Shown here: positions 17,588 through 26,989 of the stretch, in pieces
How the letters are laid out: the number at the start of each line of letters is the position of its first letter
How positions within the stretch are numbered: the first letter of the stretch is position 1
Made by a program: the position numbers and the translations under genes
The notes under the pieces: model-generated
What the model saw: the letters and a program-made list of their open reading frames with translations, nothing else
The model's database searches: none
What the model was told of the DNA's origin: nothing
Assembly: GCF_036014195.1 (NCBI RefSeq)
Contig: NZ_CP107918.1
Location: forward strand, 744,001 to 808,000
Direction: 5' to 3'
DNA length: 64,000 bases
From: Streptomyces sp. NBC_00442
GTDB lineage: Bacteria; Actinomycetota; Actinomycetes; Streptomycetales; Streptomycetaceae

Positions 17588-17803
17588 GAGGGCTCATCCT
17601 CCTCCAACGCGAGTGACCTACGCCACCGTAGGGAGGGGTTGACGGGGGGTGATATAGACCACCCGGTCAGTTTCCCCGGACCGGGAATAGCGCCGGCCGG
17701 CCTCCCCAACTGCCGTACCGGAACGGGTGCTTCACCTCCGCTCGCACCCCTGTGCCGCGACACCCTTGACCTCGCCCGCACTTGAGGTCACAGGCTGAGC
17801 GGC

Positions 17804-19020
17804 ATGACCGAAGACCCCTCGCCTCGGCGCGCGCCTCCCTCGCCCCTGCCCCCTCCTCCACCCCCTCCCCTACTTCGCTCTCCGCCCCCTCCCTCGACGT
17901 GCTGGCCGCCGGCCTCGCCAACGGGGCGGCGGCCGTCGGCGCCGGCGAGTCCACCCGTTCCTCCCGGGAGACCTTCGGCGTACGCGACCAGCTCCTGCGC
18001 CGGCTCGTCGGCCGGCACGGCTTCCGGGCCCTGGCGGTGCAGGACGGTGCGGACACCGGTGCCGACCTCGACCGGTACGTACGCGGAAGGCCGGGCACGG
18101 CCGCATCGGTGCTCGCCGGCGCCTGGCGGCCGTGGCGCACCGAGGAGATGGCCGGGACGCTGGAGTGGATCCGCGCGTTCAACCGGAGCCATCCGTAGGA
18201 CCAGGTACGGATCTTCGGCGTGAAGCCCGTGCAGGCACGACCCAAGGACTACGACGCGGTTCTGGCTCATGTCCGCGAGCGCGCCCCGGAGCTGCTCGCG
18301 CGGGCGGCCTCCCATCTGGACCCGATCCGCACCGCCCACCAGAGCGACGAGCACGTGCAGCGCGCGCGAGGGACGCATCCTGGACGCCCCTTCGCCGACG
18401 ACGCGCGCGACGCGCTCGCGCTGGTCCTGTCCCTGCCGGAATCCGACGGGCACGAGGCCGTCGTCGCGAGGATGCGCACCATCGTGGACTTCCACGAGCG
18501 CAGTGTGGCCGGCCGGGGCAGCTTCGCGGGCGAGCCCGAGGCGGCGGCGCGGATCATCGAGGACTTCCACGAGCGCACCGGTCTGCGCGTCGTCTACTGG
18601 GACGGCATCGCCCACACGGCGGCCGCGCCGACAGAGCTGGGCATGGCGGCCGGGAGCGGGCACGGGCACGGGCACGGGCCCAACGTCGGCAGCCGGCTGC
18701 GTGAACGCTACGGCGCCCGGTACGTCTGCGTAGCGATCGGTTTCCATCACGGGGATCTCGGCGCGGTCGTCGTACCGCCGCCGGCCGGGGACACCGTCGA
18801 CGCGCGGCTGGGCGAGGTGGATCTGCCCGCCCACTGGCTCGATCTGCGCGGCGACGCCGCGCGTCGCGACTGGGGCGGTCCGGCGAAGCTGCGCGTCATC
18901 AGCGGCGTGTACGACCCGGCGCGCGACACCCTGGAGCATCTCGCCGTCGGCTCGCTCCCCGACGCGTTCGACGTGCTGGTCCACATCCGGGAGGCGTCCG
19001 TGGTGCGGTGGCTGCCGTGA
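17804..19020 (+). pseudogene. Erythromycin-esterase-family gene interrupted by an in-frame amber codon
   Basis: One frame reads VGAGEST...RETFGVRDQLLRRLVGRHGF (about 17900-18195), hits TAG at 18196-18198, and continues without any frame change as DQVRIFGVKPVQARPKDYD to the stop at 19020. FNRSHP(stop)DQVRIFGV matches the continuous family pattern RxHPxDPVRIFGxD, so the stop lies inside a conserved domain. The ATG at 17804 is in another frame and would need a shift within the C-rich stretch 17840-17890; in-frame starts are TTG 17782 or GTG 17899. The family motif GExTHG reads GESTRS here, so the conserved His is also missing. Family members hydrolyse macrolide lactones or related esters; this copy is probably inactive. 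If the downstream half is made, GTG 18220 is its start. Confidence 0.75.
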
Positions 19021-19073
19021 AGAGGCGCCCCGCACAGGACGCGACGTCGCGGGCGCGACTCCGCGGAACGGCC

Positions 19074-19104
19074 GGAGGGGCCGCCGCGATGCGGCGGCCC
19101 CTCC
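19074..19104. terminator. Strong bidirectional terminator
   Basis: GGAGGGGCCGCCGC (19074-19087), loop GAT, GCGGCGGCCCCTCC (19091-19104): 14-bp perfect stem, followed by CCCTTTCC. Lies between the convergent esterase remnant and the S53 peptidase gene. Confidence 0.85.
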
Positions 19105-19129
19105 CCCTTTCCATGGGTGGTTGGGCGGA

Positions 19130-20374
19130 TCAGCCGGTGAAGGCGGCGGTGCCGTTCGGGGTGCCGAGGCCGGTCGGGCCGTCGTAGCCGGAGCCCGCCG
19201 TGCACAGGTAGGTGCCGCAGCTGCCGTTGGCGCCGGAGGTCACGTCGTTGAGGGCGGAGGTGTGGGCGTAGGGGAAGGAGGCGGGAGTGGAGTCGGCGCT
19301 CGGGGCGCCGGCCAGGGCGTACACGCCGGCGATGATGGGCGAGGACGCGCTGGTGCCGCCGTACACGTTCCAGCCGCTGGCCTGGTAGCTGTCGTACACG
19401 GCGAGACCGGTGGCCGGGTCGGCGACCGCGGAGACGTCGGCGACGGTGCGCTTGGCGCAGCCGCTGTCCTTCTGCCAGGACGGCTTCGCCTCATAGGCGG
19501 AGCAGCCCGAACCGGCGCCGTCACCACCGCCGTTGGAGCCCCAGACCGACTCGGACCAGCCCCGCGTACTGCTGTCCTTCTTCAGGGAGGTGCCGCCGAC
19601 CGCGGTGACGTACGGGGAGGCCGCCGGGTATTCGACGCCGTAGCCGCTGTCGCCGGAGGAGACGGTGATGGCGACGCCCGGGTGGTTGAAGTACTTGCTG
19701 TCGGCGGCCGTGTCGCTGGAGTCCTCGGAGCCGCCGTAGCTGTTGGACACGTACTTGGCGCCCATCGTGACCGCGCGGTTCACCGCGGCACCGAGGTCGT
19801 CCATGTTCGCCGAGTTCGCCTCGACGAGCAGAATGTGGCACTGCGGGCACACGGCACTGACCATGTCGACGTCGAGGGAGATCTCACCGGCCCAACCCGA
19901 GTCCGCCGTCGGGTAGTTGGTGCCACCGTTCTGATCGGCCTTCTTGAAGCAGCCGTTCGCGGTGGTGCACGCCGGAAGACCGTACTGGGAACGATAGGTG
20001 GCCAGGTCCGACTCCGCGCTCGGATCGTCCTGCGCGTCCACGATCGCCACCGTCGTCCCGGCCCCGGCGTTCGCCGGCAGGTTGTACGCCTTCTGGAGAT
20101 CGGCGGGGCCGAGACCGGAGGGGGCGGCGTCGGCGGTGACGCCTCTGTGGTGCTGGACGTCCGTACGCTCCAGCGCGAGGCAGTGCATCACGCCGGGCTT
20201 CGCCTGCGTCGCGCACAGCTGCTTGACGCCGGATGCGGGGGCCGGCGCCTGCTGGGCGCCGGCCGACGGAGCGGCGGCGAGCAGGCCGCCCGTGACAAGC
20301 GCGAGAAGGGAGACAACCGCGGACGCGGTGCCGGCGGATCGATGTCCGAACCTGGAGGTTCGTATGTGGTGCAC
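19130..20374 (-). CDS. Secreted S53-family (sedolisin-like) serine peptidase
   Basis: 414 aa. GTG 20374 has GGAGGAAG upstream. A Sec-type signal peptide is visible (basic start, ASAVVSLLALVTGGLLAAAP, likely cut after AGA). Domain features: TVAIVDAQDDPSAESDL, the catalytic-domain SGDSGYGVEYPAASPYV (oxyanion Asp of SGDSG) and GGTSASSP with the nucleophile Ser; WAGEISLDVDMVSAVCP contains the Glu/Asp pair of the S53 triad. The C-terminus has GYDGPTGLGTPNG, usual for the Ca site. No long N-terminal prodomain is present, as in shorter actinobacterial members. It would degrade proteins outside the cell. A 409-bp spacer separates it from the divergent phosphatase gene. Confidence 0.9.
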   Translation of the reverse strand: MHHIRTSRFGHRSAGTASAVVSLLALVTGGLLAAAPSAGAQQAPAPASGVKQLCATQAKPGVMHCLALERTDVQHHRGVTADAAPSGLGPADLQKAYNLPANAGAGTTVAIVDAQDDPSAESDLATYRSQYGLPACTTANGCFKKADQNGGTNYPTADSGWAGEISLDVDMVSAVCPQCHILLVEANSANMDDLGAAVNRAVTMGAKYVSNSYGGSEDSSDTAADSKYFNHPGVAITVSSGDSGYGVEYPAASPYVTAVGGTSLKKDSSTRGWSESVWGSNGGGDGAGSGCSAYEAKPSWQKDSGCAKRTVADVSAVADPATGLAVYDSYQASGWNVYGGTSASSPIIAGVYALAGAPSADSTPASFPYAHTSALNDVTSGANGSCGTYLCTAGSGYDGPTGLGTPNGTAAFTG

Positions 20375-20783
20375 GGTTCTTCCTCCATGGGTGGATCGTC
20401 CGGACCTGGGACGGACCGGACGCGAAGAAACGTCGAGTGCATGACAAATTGACGTTCGGAGATTGCCACCACGGCGAGTGGGGGCAGTCATGAACGTACC
20501 TACAGGCACCACTGGTTGACAGGAGCCCCACGGCAAAGGCTTTCTCTCGACTCTGTGGGGACTTGTGGCTGCGGTGACGGAGCGGTGAAGAGATCCCACC
20601 GGAATCGGCAAGGCCCTTGCCCGCGACCCGCATTGGACTCCCGGGCCGCGCTCCCCCGGGCCCCGCCGCGCCGTCGGGGCGACATCCGAGCGGGTGGGCA
20701 AGGGGACGGCTGCCCCAAGGACGCGTGTCGTATCGTCGGGAGACGCGCAGGCCGCGCCGCCAGGATCGACGTCAGGAGTCCCC
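20375..20783. other. Intergenic region between divergent peptidase and phosphatase genes
   Basis: No gene recognised. It must hold promoters for both neighbours. A spaced inverted repeat AACGTC (20429-20434) / GACGTT (20451-20456) lies 55-82 bp upstream of the peptidase GTG and could be an operator. The remainder shows no repeats I can point to. Confidence 0.4.
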
Positions 20784-21599
20784 GTGACCCAAGAGATTCC
20801 GCAGGCCCCCACGACCGAGCCCGAGCTGTCGGGGGTGCGCAACTTCCGTGACGTGGGCGGGTTGCCGACCGTGGACGGCCTGCGGGTGCGCGGCGGCAGG
20901 CTCTTCCGCAGCGGTCACCTGGCCCACGCCACCGCGGCGGACGCCGCCTTCCTCACCACGCTCGGGCTGCACACCGTCTTCGACTTCCGCAACGCAGGGG
21001 ACCAGAAGCTGGAGGGGCCCGACATCGCGCTGCCGGGCGTGCGCAACGTCAACATTCCGCTGACGGACCCGGCCGACGGGGCCGAGTTCTGGAAGATGGT
21101 CCGCGACGGCGACCTCGACGAGCTGCGGTCCGCACTCTCGGGGACCAAGGGCGCGGACCGGATGATCGCGTCGTACCGCGAGGTGGTCACCGGGCGCACC
21201 GCGGAGCACAGCAGGGTGCTGCACGCACTCGCCGAGGACAGCGTGCCCGCCCTGATGCACTGCGCCGCGGGCAAGGACCGGGCCGGCATCTCCATAGCGG
21301 TGGCCCTGCTCGCGGTCGGCGTGGAGCGGGACGCCATCGAAGCCGACTACCTCAAGTCCAACGCCCCGCACCGTCGCTACCGGGTCCGCCGCACCAGCTC
21401 GTCGGCCGACGCGATGTCCCCCGAGGTGATGGAGCTGCTCAGCCCCCTCTTCGATGCCCGCGCCGACTATCTGCACGCCGCCTTCGACGCCATCGGGACG
21501 ACCTGGGGCTCCAACGAGCGCTACTTCCGGGAGGGTCTGAAGCTCACCGACGAGACCCGCGAGCGGCTGCGCGGCCGGCTCCTCGAGGGCTCCGCCTGA
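20784..21599 (+). CDS. Tyrosine phosphatase-like protein (PtpB/DSP3 type)
   Basis: 271 aa from GTG 20784, with AGGAG 5 nt upstream. The P-loop is MHCAAGKDRAGISIA (C-x5-R: CAAGKDR), preceded by NFRDVGGLPT and GRLFRSGHLAHAT, the usual N-terminal signature of the Mycobacterium PtpB-like family. These enzymes dephosphorylate phosphotyrosine and sometimes phosphoinositides; the Lys-Asp inside the loop is typical of the lipid/atypical subgroup. No signal peptide. It faces the DUF6126 gene tail-to-tail. Confidence 0.88.
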   Translation: MTQEIPQAPTTEPELSGVRNFRDVGGLPTVDGLRVRGGRLFRSGHLAHATAADAAFLTTLGLHTVFDFRNAGDQKLEGPDIALPGVRNVNIPLTDPADGAEFWKMVRDGDLDELRSALSGTKGADRMIASYREVVTGRTAEHSRVLHALAEDSVPALMHCAAGKDRAGISIAVALLAVGVERDAIEADYLKSNAPHRRYRVRRTSSSADAMSPEVMELLSPLFDARADYLHAAFDAIGTTWGSNERYFREGLKLTDETRERLRGRLLEGSA

Positions 21600-21632
21600 G
21601 GGCTCGCGTCACCGTGGGCACAGGGCCGGACG

Positions 21633-21803
21633 CTACTTGCCGCCCACCTCGAACAGGAGATAGAGGAAGCCCGCGAAGATGTGTCCGGCGATGAGGTAGG
21701 CGAAGAGGCGTACGACCAGTCCCCTCGGGAACTTGGTCTCGGCGGTCTCCTCGATGTTCTTGCGGGGCCTCACCACGGTGGGAGCGCTCTCGTGCTCGGA
21801 CAT
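21633..21803 (-). CDS. Small membrane protein (DUF6126-like)
   Basis: 56 aa, MSEHESAPTVVRPRKN at the N-terminus, one transmembrane segment near the C-terminus (VVRLFAYLIAGHIFAGFLYL) and the end FEVGGK. ATG 21803 with GAGAGG upstream. I believe this is the DUF6126 family, small Streptomyces proteins encoded beside an XRE/cupin regulator; the name is from memory. It follows that regulator by 15 bp on the same strand, so they form an operon. Function unknown; perhaps a membrane partner of the regulator's pathway. Confidence 0.8.
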   Translation of the reverse strand: MSEHESAPTVVRPRKNIEETAETKFPRGLVVRLFAYLIAGHIFAGFLYLLFEVGGK

Positions 21804-21818
21804 GTCGGTGCCGTCCTC

Positions 21819-22412
21819 TCAGCTGTGCGGGTGGTGCGGATGCGGATCGGGGCTCTGCAGCAGGGTATGTACGAAGAGGAACTCGGCTCCGCCGTGCGAG
21901 GCGGCGGAGATCCGGTGCGGGGTCAGCGAATCGAAGTGCGCGCTGTCGCCCGGGTCGAGTTCATGGGCGGCGTCACCGAGACTCAGCCGCAGCCGCCCGC
22001 TCAGGACGTAGAGCCACTCCTCGCCCGGGTGGACCCGCACGAGCTCCCGCTGGGTGCCGTACGGGACCTCGACGCGCAGCGCCTGCATGGCGCGGCCGGG
22101 GCCGCCGGTCTGGTGGTACGTCCAGCCGTCGGCCTCGCGCGGCGCGCCACGGCCGGCCCGGATGACGGGCTCGCGCTCGGGCGGCATCTCACCGAGCAGC
22201 TCCGAGACCGTCGTACCGTAGATGCGGGCCAGCGCGAGCAGCATCGGCAGCGAAGGCTGGCGGGCGCCGGTCTCCAGGCGGGACAGATGGGCCGGCGAGA
22301 GGCCGGCCCGCTGCGCGGCGGCCTCCAGGGTCAGCCCGCGCCGGCGGCGCAGTTCGCGCAGCCGGGGTGCGACGCCCGGGAGTGCGGCGATATCCTCGCC
22401 AGGAGTGCTCAT
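21819..22412 (-). CDS. XRE-family regulator with C-terminal cupin
   Basis: 197 aa. N-terminal HTH_XRE at about residues 15-70 (RLRELRRRRGLTLEAAAQRAG, LSPAHLSRLETGARQPSL), then a cupin at about 115-185 (VHPGEEWLYVLSGRLRLSLG, LDPGDSAHFDSLTPHRI) that probably binds a small effector. The C-terminus is His/Pro-rich (PDPHPHHPHS). I start at ATG 22412 (GGAG 3 nt upstream); an ATG at 22421 is in frame. Twin palindromes lie 22-56 bp upstream and are the likely operator for autoregulation. Confidence 0.88.
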   Translation of the reverse strand: MSTPGEDIAALPGVAPRLRELRRRRGLTLEAAAQRAGLSPAHLSRLETGARQPSLPMLLALARIYGTTVSELLGEMPPEREPVIRAGRGAPREADGWTYHQTGGPGRAMQALRVEVPYGTQRELVRVHPGEEWLYVLSGRLRLSLGDAAHELDPGDSAHFDSLTPHRISAASHGGAEFLFVHTLLQSPDPHPHHPHS

Positions 22413-22433
22413 GCACTCCATTCAGGCAGGCCA

Positions 22434-22468
22434 TTGCCTCAGAGGCAAACTTTTTGCCTCTGAGGCAA
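22434..22468. promoter_or_regulatory. Twin palindromic operator upstream of the XRE/cupin gene
   Basis: Two copies of the 15-bp palindrome TTGCCTCnGAGGCAA at 22434-22448 and 22454-22468, start-to-start 20 bp, i.e. on the same face of the helix. The second extends to 17 bp (22453-22469). Positioned in the promoter region of the minus-strand XRE/cupin gene and downstream of the aminotransferase stop. Confidence 0.85.
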
Positions 22469-22503
22469 AGTCCGCGACGAGGCGGCGGTGGGCGCCGCCC
22501 GGG

Positions 22504-23940
22504 TCAGCGGTTGGCGACCGCCTGTGTCACCAGGGTCCGGCCGAAGTCCCACATCAGCGATCCTCCGCCATGCGCGTCGTCCATGACGGCCGTGAAGGCC
22601 TCGACGAACCGGTCCACCTCGCGCTCGGTGACGGTGAGCGGCGGAATCAGCTTGATCACTTCCAGGTGGTCGCCCGACACCTGGGTGAGGATGCGGTGCT
22701 TCTGGAGCAGCGGCACGACCACCATCTGCGCGAACAGGCCCTTGCGAGCGGCCTGGAGCATGGTCCAGCGACTGCGCAGCTTGAGCGAGGACGGCCGCCC
22801 GAACTCGATGCCGATCATGAGCCCGCGTCCTCGGACGTCCGCCAGAAGCTCGTAGCGGTCGATGAGAGCGGCGAGCCGGGTGCGCAACAGATCTCCGGTG
22901 GTGCGCGCGTTCTCGACGATCCCCTCCTGATCCATCACCGACAGCACGGCGAGCCCCGCCGCCATCGCCTGGGCGTTGGAGCCGAAGCTGGCCGAGTGCA
23001 CGAGGACACGGTCCATCGACGAGTAGACCTTCTTGAAGATCCACTCCTTGCCGAGGGTGGCACCGACCGGCACATAGCCACCCGAGAGCGCCTTCGCGAC
23101 GCACACCAGGTCCGGCTCGACGCCCGCCTCGTGCTGGTAGGCGTAGAAGTCGCCGGTGCGCCCGAGGCCGGTCTGCACCTCGTCGGCGATGAGCAGCGCC
23201 TTGTGCCGGTGCAGCAGCTCCTGCGCGGCGAGCAGATAGCCGGGCGGCGCCTCGTGCACGCCCTTGCCCTGGATCGGCTCGACGATGAGGGCCGCGACGT
23301 CGCCCCGCTTCAACTCCCTTTCCAGCGCGCCCAGATCACCGAGCGCAAGCGCCGTGTCGGGCAGCAGCGGGGCGAACCCGTCGCGGAAGCCGGCCTCTCC
23401 GTTGACGGAGAGCGAGCCGGTGGTCAGACCGTGGAAGGCGTGCGAGCAGTAGAGGACCCGGGGCTTTCCGGTCGCGTACCGGGCGAACTTGAGAGCGGTC
23501 TCCACGGCCTCGGTGCCGCTGTTGCCGAAGAAGACCCGGTCCAGGTGCGGGCTGTGCGCGAGGAGCTTCTCCGCGAGCAGGCCGGGCAGCGGCTGGCAGT
23601 CGAAGCGGGTCAGGTCCGCGAGCGAGGCATCCAGGACGTCGTGCAGCGCCTTGCGCACGACGGGGTGGTGGCGGCCGAGGCCCATGACGCCGAACCCCGC
23701 GAGCATGTCGAGGTAGTCGTTGCCCTCGGCGTCCCAGAAGTACGCACCCTCGGCCCGCTCGTAGACCTTGTCGAAGCCGATGGTGTGCAGCATCCGGGGG
23801 AGCTGGTGGTTGAGGTACTTGCCGTGCAGTTCGTAGCGCTCGCCCCCGCGCTCGGCGAGGAGCCGCGCCAGGTCGAAGGCCTTGCCCTCGGGGGTCTTCG
23901 TGTCCGGTGCCGCGAAGGCCTGCGGCTCGCCGTCGGTCAT
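22504..23940 (-). CDS. Hopanoid side-chain aminotransferase (PLP, class III; HpnO-like)
   Basis: 478 aa. PLP-dependent class III fold: [17 protein letters not shown] (phosphate-binding), [13 protein letters not shown] (Asp/Gln contacting PLP) and [10 protein letters not shown], in which the Lys of VAKALSGG forms the Schiff base. At the end of the hopanoid gene set it probably aminates ribosylhopane-derived aldehyde to give aminobacteriohopanetriol, the major C35 hopanoid of Streptomyces; the role is from the known pathway. ATG overlaps the dxs stop by ATGA, so the two are translationally coupled. A 50-residue linker precedes the PLP domain. Confidence 0.85.
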   Translation of the reverse strand: MTDGEPQAFAAPDTKTPEGKAFDLARLLAERGGERYELHGKYLNHQLPRMLHTIGFDKVYERAEGAYFWDAEGNDYLDMLAGFGVMGLGRHHPVVRKALHDVLDASLADLTRFDCQPLPGLLAEKLLAHSPHLDRVFFGNSGTEAVETALKFARYATGKPRVLYCSHAFHGLTTGSLSVNGEAGFRDGFAPLLPDTALALGDLGALERELKRGDVAALIVEPIQGKGVHEAPPGYLLAAQELLHRHKALLIADEVQTGLGRTGDFYAYQHEAGVEPDLVCVAKALSGGYVPVGATLGKEWIFKKVYSSMDRVLVHSASFGSNAQAMAAGLAVLSVMDQEGIVENARTTGDLLRTRLAALIDRYELLADVRGRGLMIGIEFGRPSSLKLRSRWTMLQAARKGLFAQMVVVPLLQKHRILTQVSGDHLEVIKLIPPLTVTEREVDRFVEAFTAVMDDAHGGGSLMWDFGRTLVTQAVANR

Positions 23941-25844
23941 GCGTCCTTCTCCTTCCCTGCCGCCGCGGCGGCTTCCTCCGTGGCCGCGAGCGCGGCGCCG
24001 ATCCGTCCCGCGATCTCCACCGGGGTGAGCCCGATGTCGGCCAGCACCTCGGCGCGCTTGGCGTGCGCGAGGAACTGTTCGGGGATGCCGAAACCGCGCA
24101 GCGGCACATCCACGCCGGCGTCCCGCAGGGCCTGGCCGACGGCCCAACCGACGCCGCCGCTGCGGACGTTGTCCTCCACGACCGCGACCAGACGGTGCGC
24201 CGCCGCCAGCGGAGCGAGCTGTTCGTCGACGGGCTTGACCCAGCACGGGTCGACCACCGTGCACCTGATGCCCCGCCCGGCGAGCAGCTCGGCCGCCTGG
24301 AGGCAGACCGGGGCGAGCACGCCGACCGCGACGAGCAGGACATCGGCGTCCTCGTCCCGGCGCAGTACGTCCATGCCGCCGATCCGGGCGAGCGCCGGGA
24401 TGTCGGGCCCGGCCGACTCCTTGGGGAAGCGCAGGACCGTCGGTGCGTCGGCCACGTCCACCGCCTCGCGCAGCTGGGTCCTCAGCCGGCCGGCGTCGCG
24501 CGGCGCGGCGATCCTCAGTCCGGGCACGACCTGGAGCATCGACAGGTCCCACATCCCGTTGTGGGAGGGACCGTCCACGCCGGTCACCCCGGCCCGGTCG
24601 AGGACGAACGTCACTCCGCACCGGTGCAGCGCGACATCCATGAGCACTTGGTCGAAGGCCCGGTTGAGGAACGTCGCGTACACGGCGACGACCGGGTGCA
24701 GGCCGCCGGTGGCGAGCCCGGCCGCGCTCACCGCGGCGTGCTGCTCGGCGATGCCGACGTCCCACACCCGCTCCGGGAAGCGCTCGGCGAACGCGCCGAG
24801 CCCCGTGGGGTGCAGCATCGCCGCGGTGACGGCGACGACGTCCGGCCGCTCGGCGCCGATACGGACCATTTCCTCGCCGAACACCGCCGTCCAGGAGGGC
24901 CCGTTGGACGGCGCGAGCGGGGCGCAGGTCAGCGGGTCCATCGCGCCGACCGTGTGGAAGCGGTCGGCTTCGTCGTCGAGGGCCGGCTGGTAGCCGCGGC
25001 CCTTCTCGGTCAGGCAGTGCACGAGGACGGGGCCGTGGAAGCTCTGCGCGCGGCGCAGCGCGGACTCGACGGCCTCGGTGCTGTGCCCGTCGACCGGGCC
25101 GAGATACTTCAGCCCGAGGTCCTCGAACATGCCCTGGGGCGCGATCGCGTCCTTGAAGCCCTTCTTCGCCCCGTGCAGCGACCCGTACAGCGGCTGCCCC
25201 ACCACGGGCGTCTGCCGGAGCACCTCCTTGCCCCAGGCCAGGACCCGTTCGTAGCCGTCGGTGGTGCGCAGGGTCGCGAGGTGGCGGGCGAGGCCGCCGA
25301 TGGTCGGCCCGTACGACCGTTCGTTGTCGTTGACCACGATGATCAGCGGGCGGTCGCGTGCGGCGGCGATGTTGTTGAGCGCCTCCCAGGCCATGCCGCC
25401 GGTGAGCGCGCCGTCCCCGATGACGGCGACGACGTGGCCCGTGCGCGCGAGCGCCTCGTGGGCCTTGGCGAGCCCGTCCGCCCAGCCCAGCACGGTGGAG
25501 GCGTGCGAGTTCTCGATGACGTCGTGCTCGGACTCGGCGCGCGAGGGATAACCGGACAGGCCGCCCTTGGTGCGCAGCTTCGAGAAGTCCTGCCGCCCGG
25601 TGAGCAGCTTGTGTACGTAGCTCTGGTGGCCGGTGTCCCACAGGATGCGGTCGGCCGGCGAGTCGAAGACCCGGTGCAGGGCGATGGTGAGCTCGACCAC
25701 ACCCAGGTTGGGCCCGAGGTGGCCCCCGGTCCGCGCCACGGCGCGGATGAGGAACTCCCTGATGTCCAGGGCGAGTTGACGCAGCTGTTCCGGGTCGAGC
25801 GCGCGCAGGTCGCGCGGCCCCCGGATGTTCTCCAGGATCGTCAT
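23937..25844 (-). CDS. dxs: 1-deoxy-D-xylulose-5-phosphate synthase
   Basis: 635 aa, ATG 25844 with AGGAGGG upstream. Thiamine-diphosphate site [16 protein letters not shown], [13 protein letters not shown] with the catalytic His near the start ([19 protein letters not shown], residues about 40-58), the transketolase central domain [17 protein letters not shown] with the essential Glu, and [18 protein letters not shown]. It condenses pyruvate and glyceraldehyde 3-phosphate, the first step of the MEP pathway. Being inside the hopanoid locus it is probably a second dxs copy devoted to triterpenoid supply. A hairpin lies between it and hpnH. Confidence 0.96.
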   Translation of the reverse strand: MTILENIRGPRDLRALDPEQLRQLALDIREFLIRAVARTGGHLGPNLGVVELTIALHRVFDSPADRILWDTGHQSYVHKLLTGRQDFSKLRTKGGLSGYPSRAESEHDVIENSHASTVLGWADGLAKAHEALARTGHVVAVIGDGALTGGMAWEALNNIAAARDRPLIIVVNDNERSYGPTIGGLARHLATLRTTDGYERVLAWGKEVLRQTPVVGQPLYGSLHGAKKGFKDAIAPQGMFEDLGLKYLGPVDGHSTEAVESALRRAQSFHGPVLVHCLTEKGRGYQPALDDEADRFHTVGAMDPLTCAPLAPSNGPSWTAVFGEEMVRIGAERPDVVAVTAAMLHPTGLGAFAERFPERVWDVGIAEQHAAVSAAGLATGGLHPVVAVYATFLNRAFDQVLMDVALHRCGVTFVLDRAGVTGVDGPSHNGMWDLSMLQVVPGLRIAAPRDAGRLRTQLREAVDVADAPTVLRFPKESAGPDIPALARIGGMDVLRRDEDADVLLVAVGVLAPVCLQAAELLAGRGIRCTVVDPCWVKPVDEQLAPLAAAHRLVAVVEDNVRSGGVGWAVGQALRDAGVDVPLRGFGIPEQFLAHAKRAEVLADIGLTPVEIAGRIGAALAATEEAAAAAGKEKDA

Positions 25845-25924
25845 GTTCGGGCCCCCTCCTGTCGATCCCGTTCGGCGCGCGATCGCCCCCGCGCTCCGCG
25901 GCGCCGCCGGGCCGATCACGCGAC

Positions 25925-25955
25925 GAGCCCCGGAGGGACCGGCCCTCCGGGGCTC
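25925..25955. terminator. Strong hairpin between hpnH and dxs
   Basis: GAGCCCCGGAGGG (25925-25937), loop ACCGG, CCCTCCGGGGCTC (25943-25955): 13-bp perfect stem in the 117-bp hpnH-dxs spacer, 7 bp after the hpnH stop. On the minus strand it would terminate or attenuate transcription from the hpn operon before dxs. Confidence 0.8.
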
Positions 25956-25961
25956 ACGACA

Positions 25962-26984
25962 TCAACCGCGGTTGCCCTGGATGGTCTCGCGGACCGCCCT
26001 GAGCGACTCCTTCAGCGACCCCATGGTGGCGAGCACGGCGGTCGGCTCGTAGCCGCAGTGCGCCATGCAGTTCGCGCACCGGTCGTCCTTGCCGCGGCCG
26101 TACTTGTCCCAGTCGGTGTCCTCGACCAGCTCGCGGTAGGTCGGCACGTACCCGTCGCTCATCAGGTAGCAGGGCCGCTGCCAGCCGAAGAGCGAGTAGT
26201 TGGGGATCGCCCACGCCGTGCAGGGGAAGTCGGCCTTGCCCTCCAGGAAGTCCAGGAAGAGCGGCGAGTGGTTGAGCCGCCAGCGGGCGCGGTTGCCCCC
26301 GGAGAAGGCCTTCTTGAAGAGCTCCCTGGTCTGCTCGACCCCCAGGAAGTGCTCCTGGTCGGGCGCCTTCTCGTAGGCGTAGGCGGGCGAGATCATCATC
26401 TCGTCGACCTTGAGGTCGTCGTTGAGGAAGTTGAGCACCTCGATGATGGTCTGCGGGGTGTCGGTGTTGAAGAAGGTCGAGTTGGTGGTGACCCGGAAGC
26501 CCTGTCGCTTGGCCTCCTTGATCGCCTCCACCGCCTCGTCGAACACCCCCTCCTTGGCGACCGACTCGTCGTGCCGCTCGCGCAGCCCGTCGATGTGCAC
26601 CGCGAACGCGAAGTACGGCGACGGCGTGAACTTCTCCATTTTCTTGCGCATGAGGAGAGCGTTGGTGCACAGGAAGACGTACTTCCTCTTGGCCACCAAC
26701 TGGCGCACGATCTCATCGATCTGAGGGTGCATCAGCGGCTCGCCGCCCGCGATGGAAACCATCGGGGCGCCGGATTCCAGGACCGCGCCGACGGCCTGGG
26801 CCACCGGCATCCGCTGCTTCAGGATCCCGGCCGGATGCTGGATCTTGCCACAGCCCTCACATTTCAGGTTGCAGGCGAAAAGCGGTTCCAGCTCGACGAT
26901 CAGCGGGAACTTCTCACGCTTGCGCAACTTCTGTTCAAAGAGATAGGTCCCGACCCTGATGGACTGGCGAAGCGGCATGGCCAT
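25962..26984 (-). CDS. hpnH: Adenosyl-hopane transferase, radical SAM
   Basis: 340 aa. ATG 26984 has AGGAGGTGAGC in front. The radical SAM cysteines are CNLKCEGC (CxxxCxxC, residues about 38-45), followed by GKIQHPAG, and the SPASM-like C-terminus has CANCMAHCGYEP. HpnH links the 5'-deoxyadenosyl group to diploptene to form adenosylhopane, the first committed step of side-chain extension. It starts 5 nt after the hpnG stop. The protein is highly conserved along its length (e.g. IDGLRERHDESVAK, MMISPAYAYEKAPDQ). Confidence 0.95.
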   Translation of the reverse strand: MAMPLRQSIRVGTYLFEQKLRKREKFPLIVELEPLFACNLKCEGCGKIQHPAGILKQRMPVAQAVGAVLESGAPMVSIAGGEPLMHPQIDEIVRQLVAKRKYVFLCTNALLMRKKMEKFTPSPYFAFAVHIDGLRERHDESVAKEGVFDEAVEAIKEAKRQGFRVTTNSTFFNTDTPQTIIEVLNFLNDDLKVDEMMISPAYAYEKAPDQEHFLGVEQTRELFKKAFSGGNRARWRLNHSPLFLDFLEGKADFPCTAWAIPNYSLFGWQRPCYLMSDGYVPTYRELVEDTDWDKYGRGKDDRCANCMAHCGYEPTAVLATMGSLKESLRAVRETIQGNRG

Positions 26985-26989
26985 CTGGC

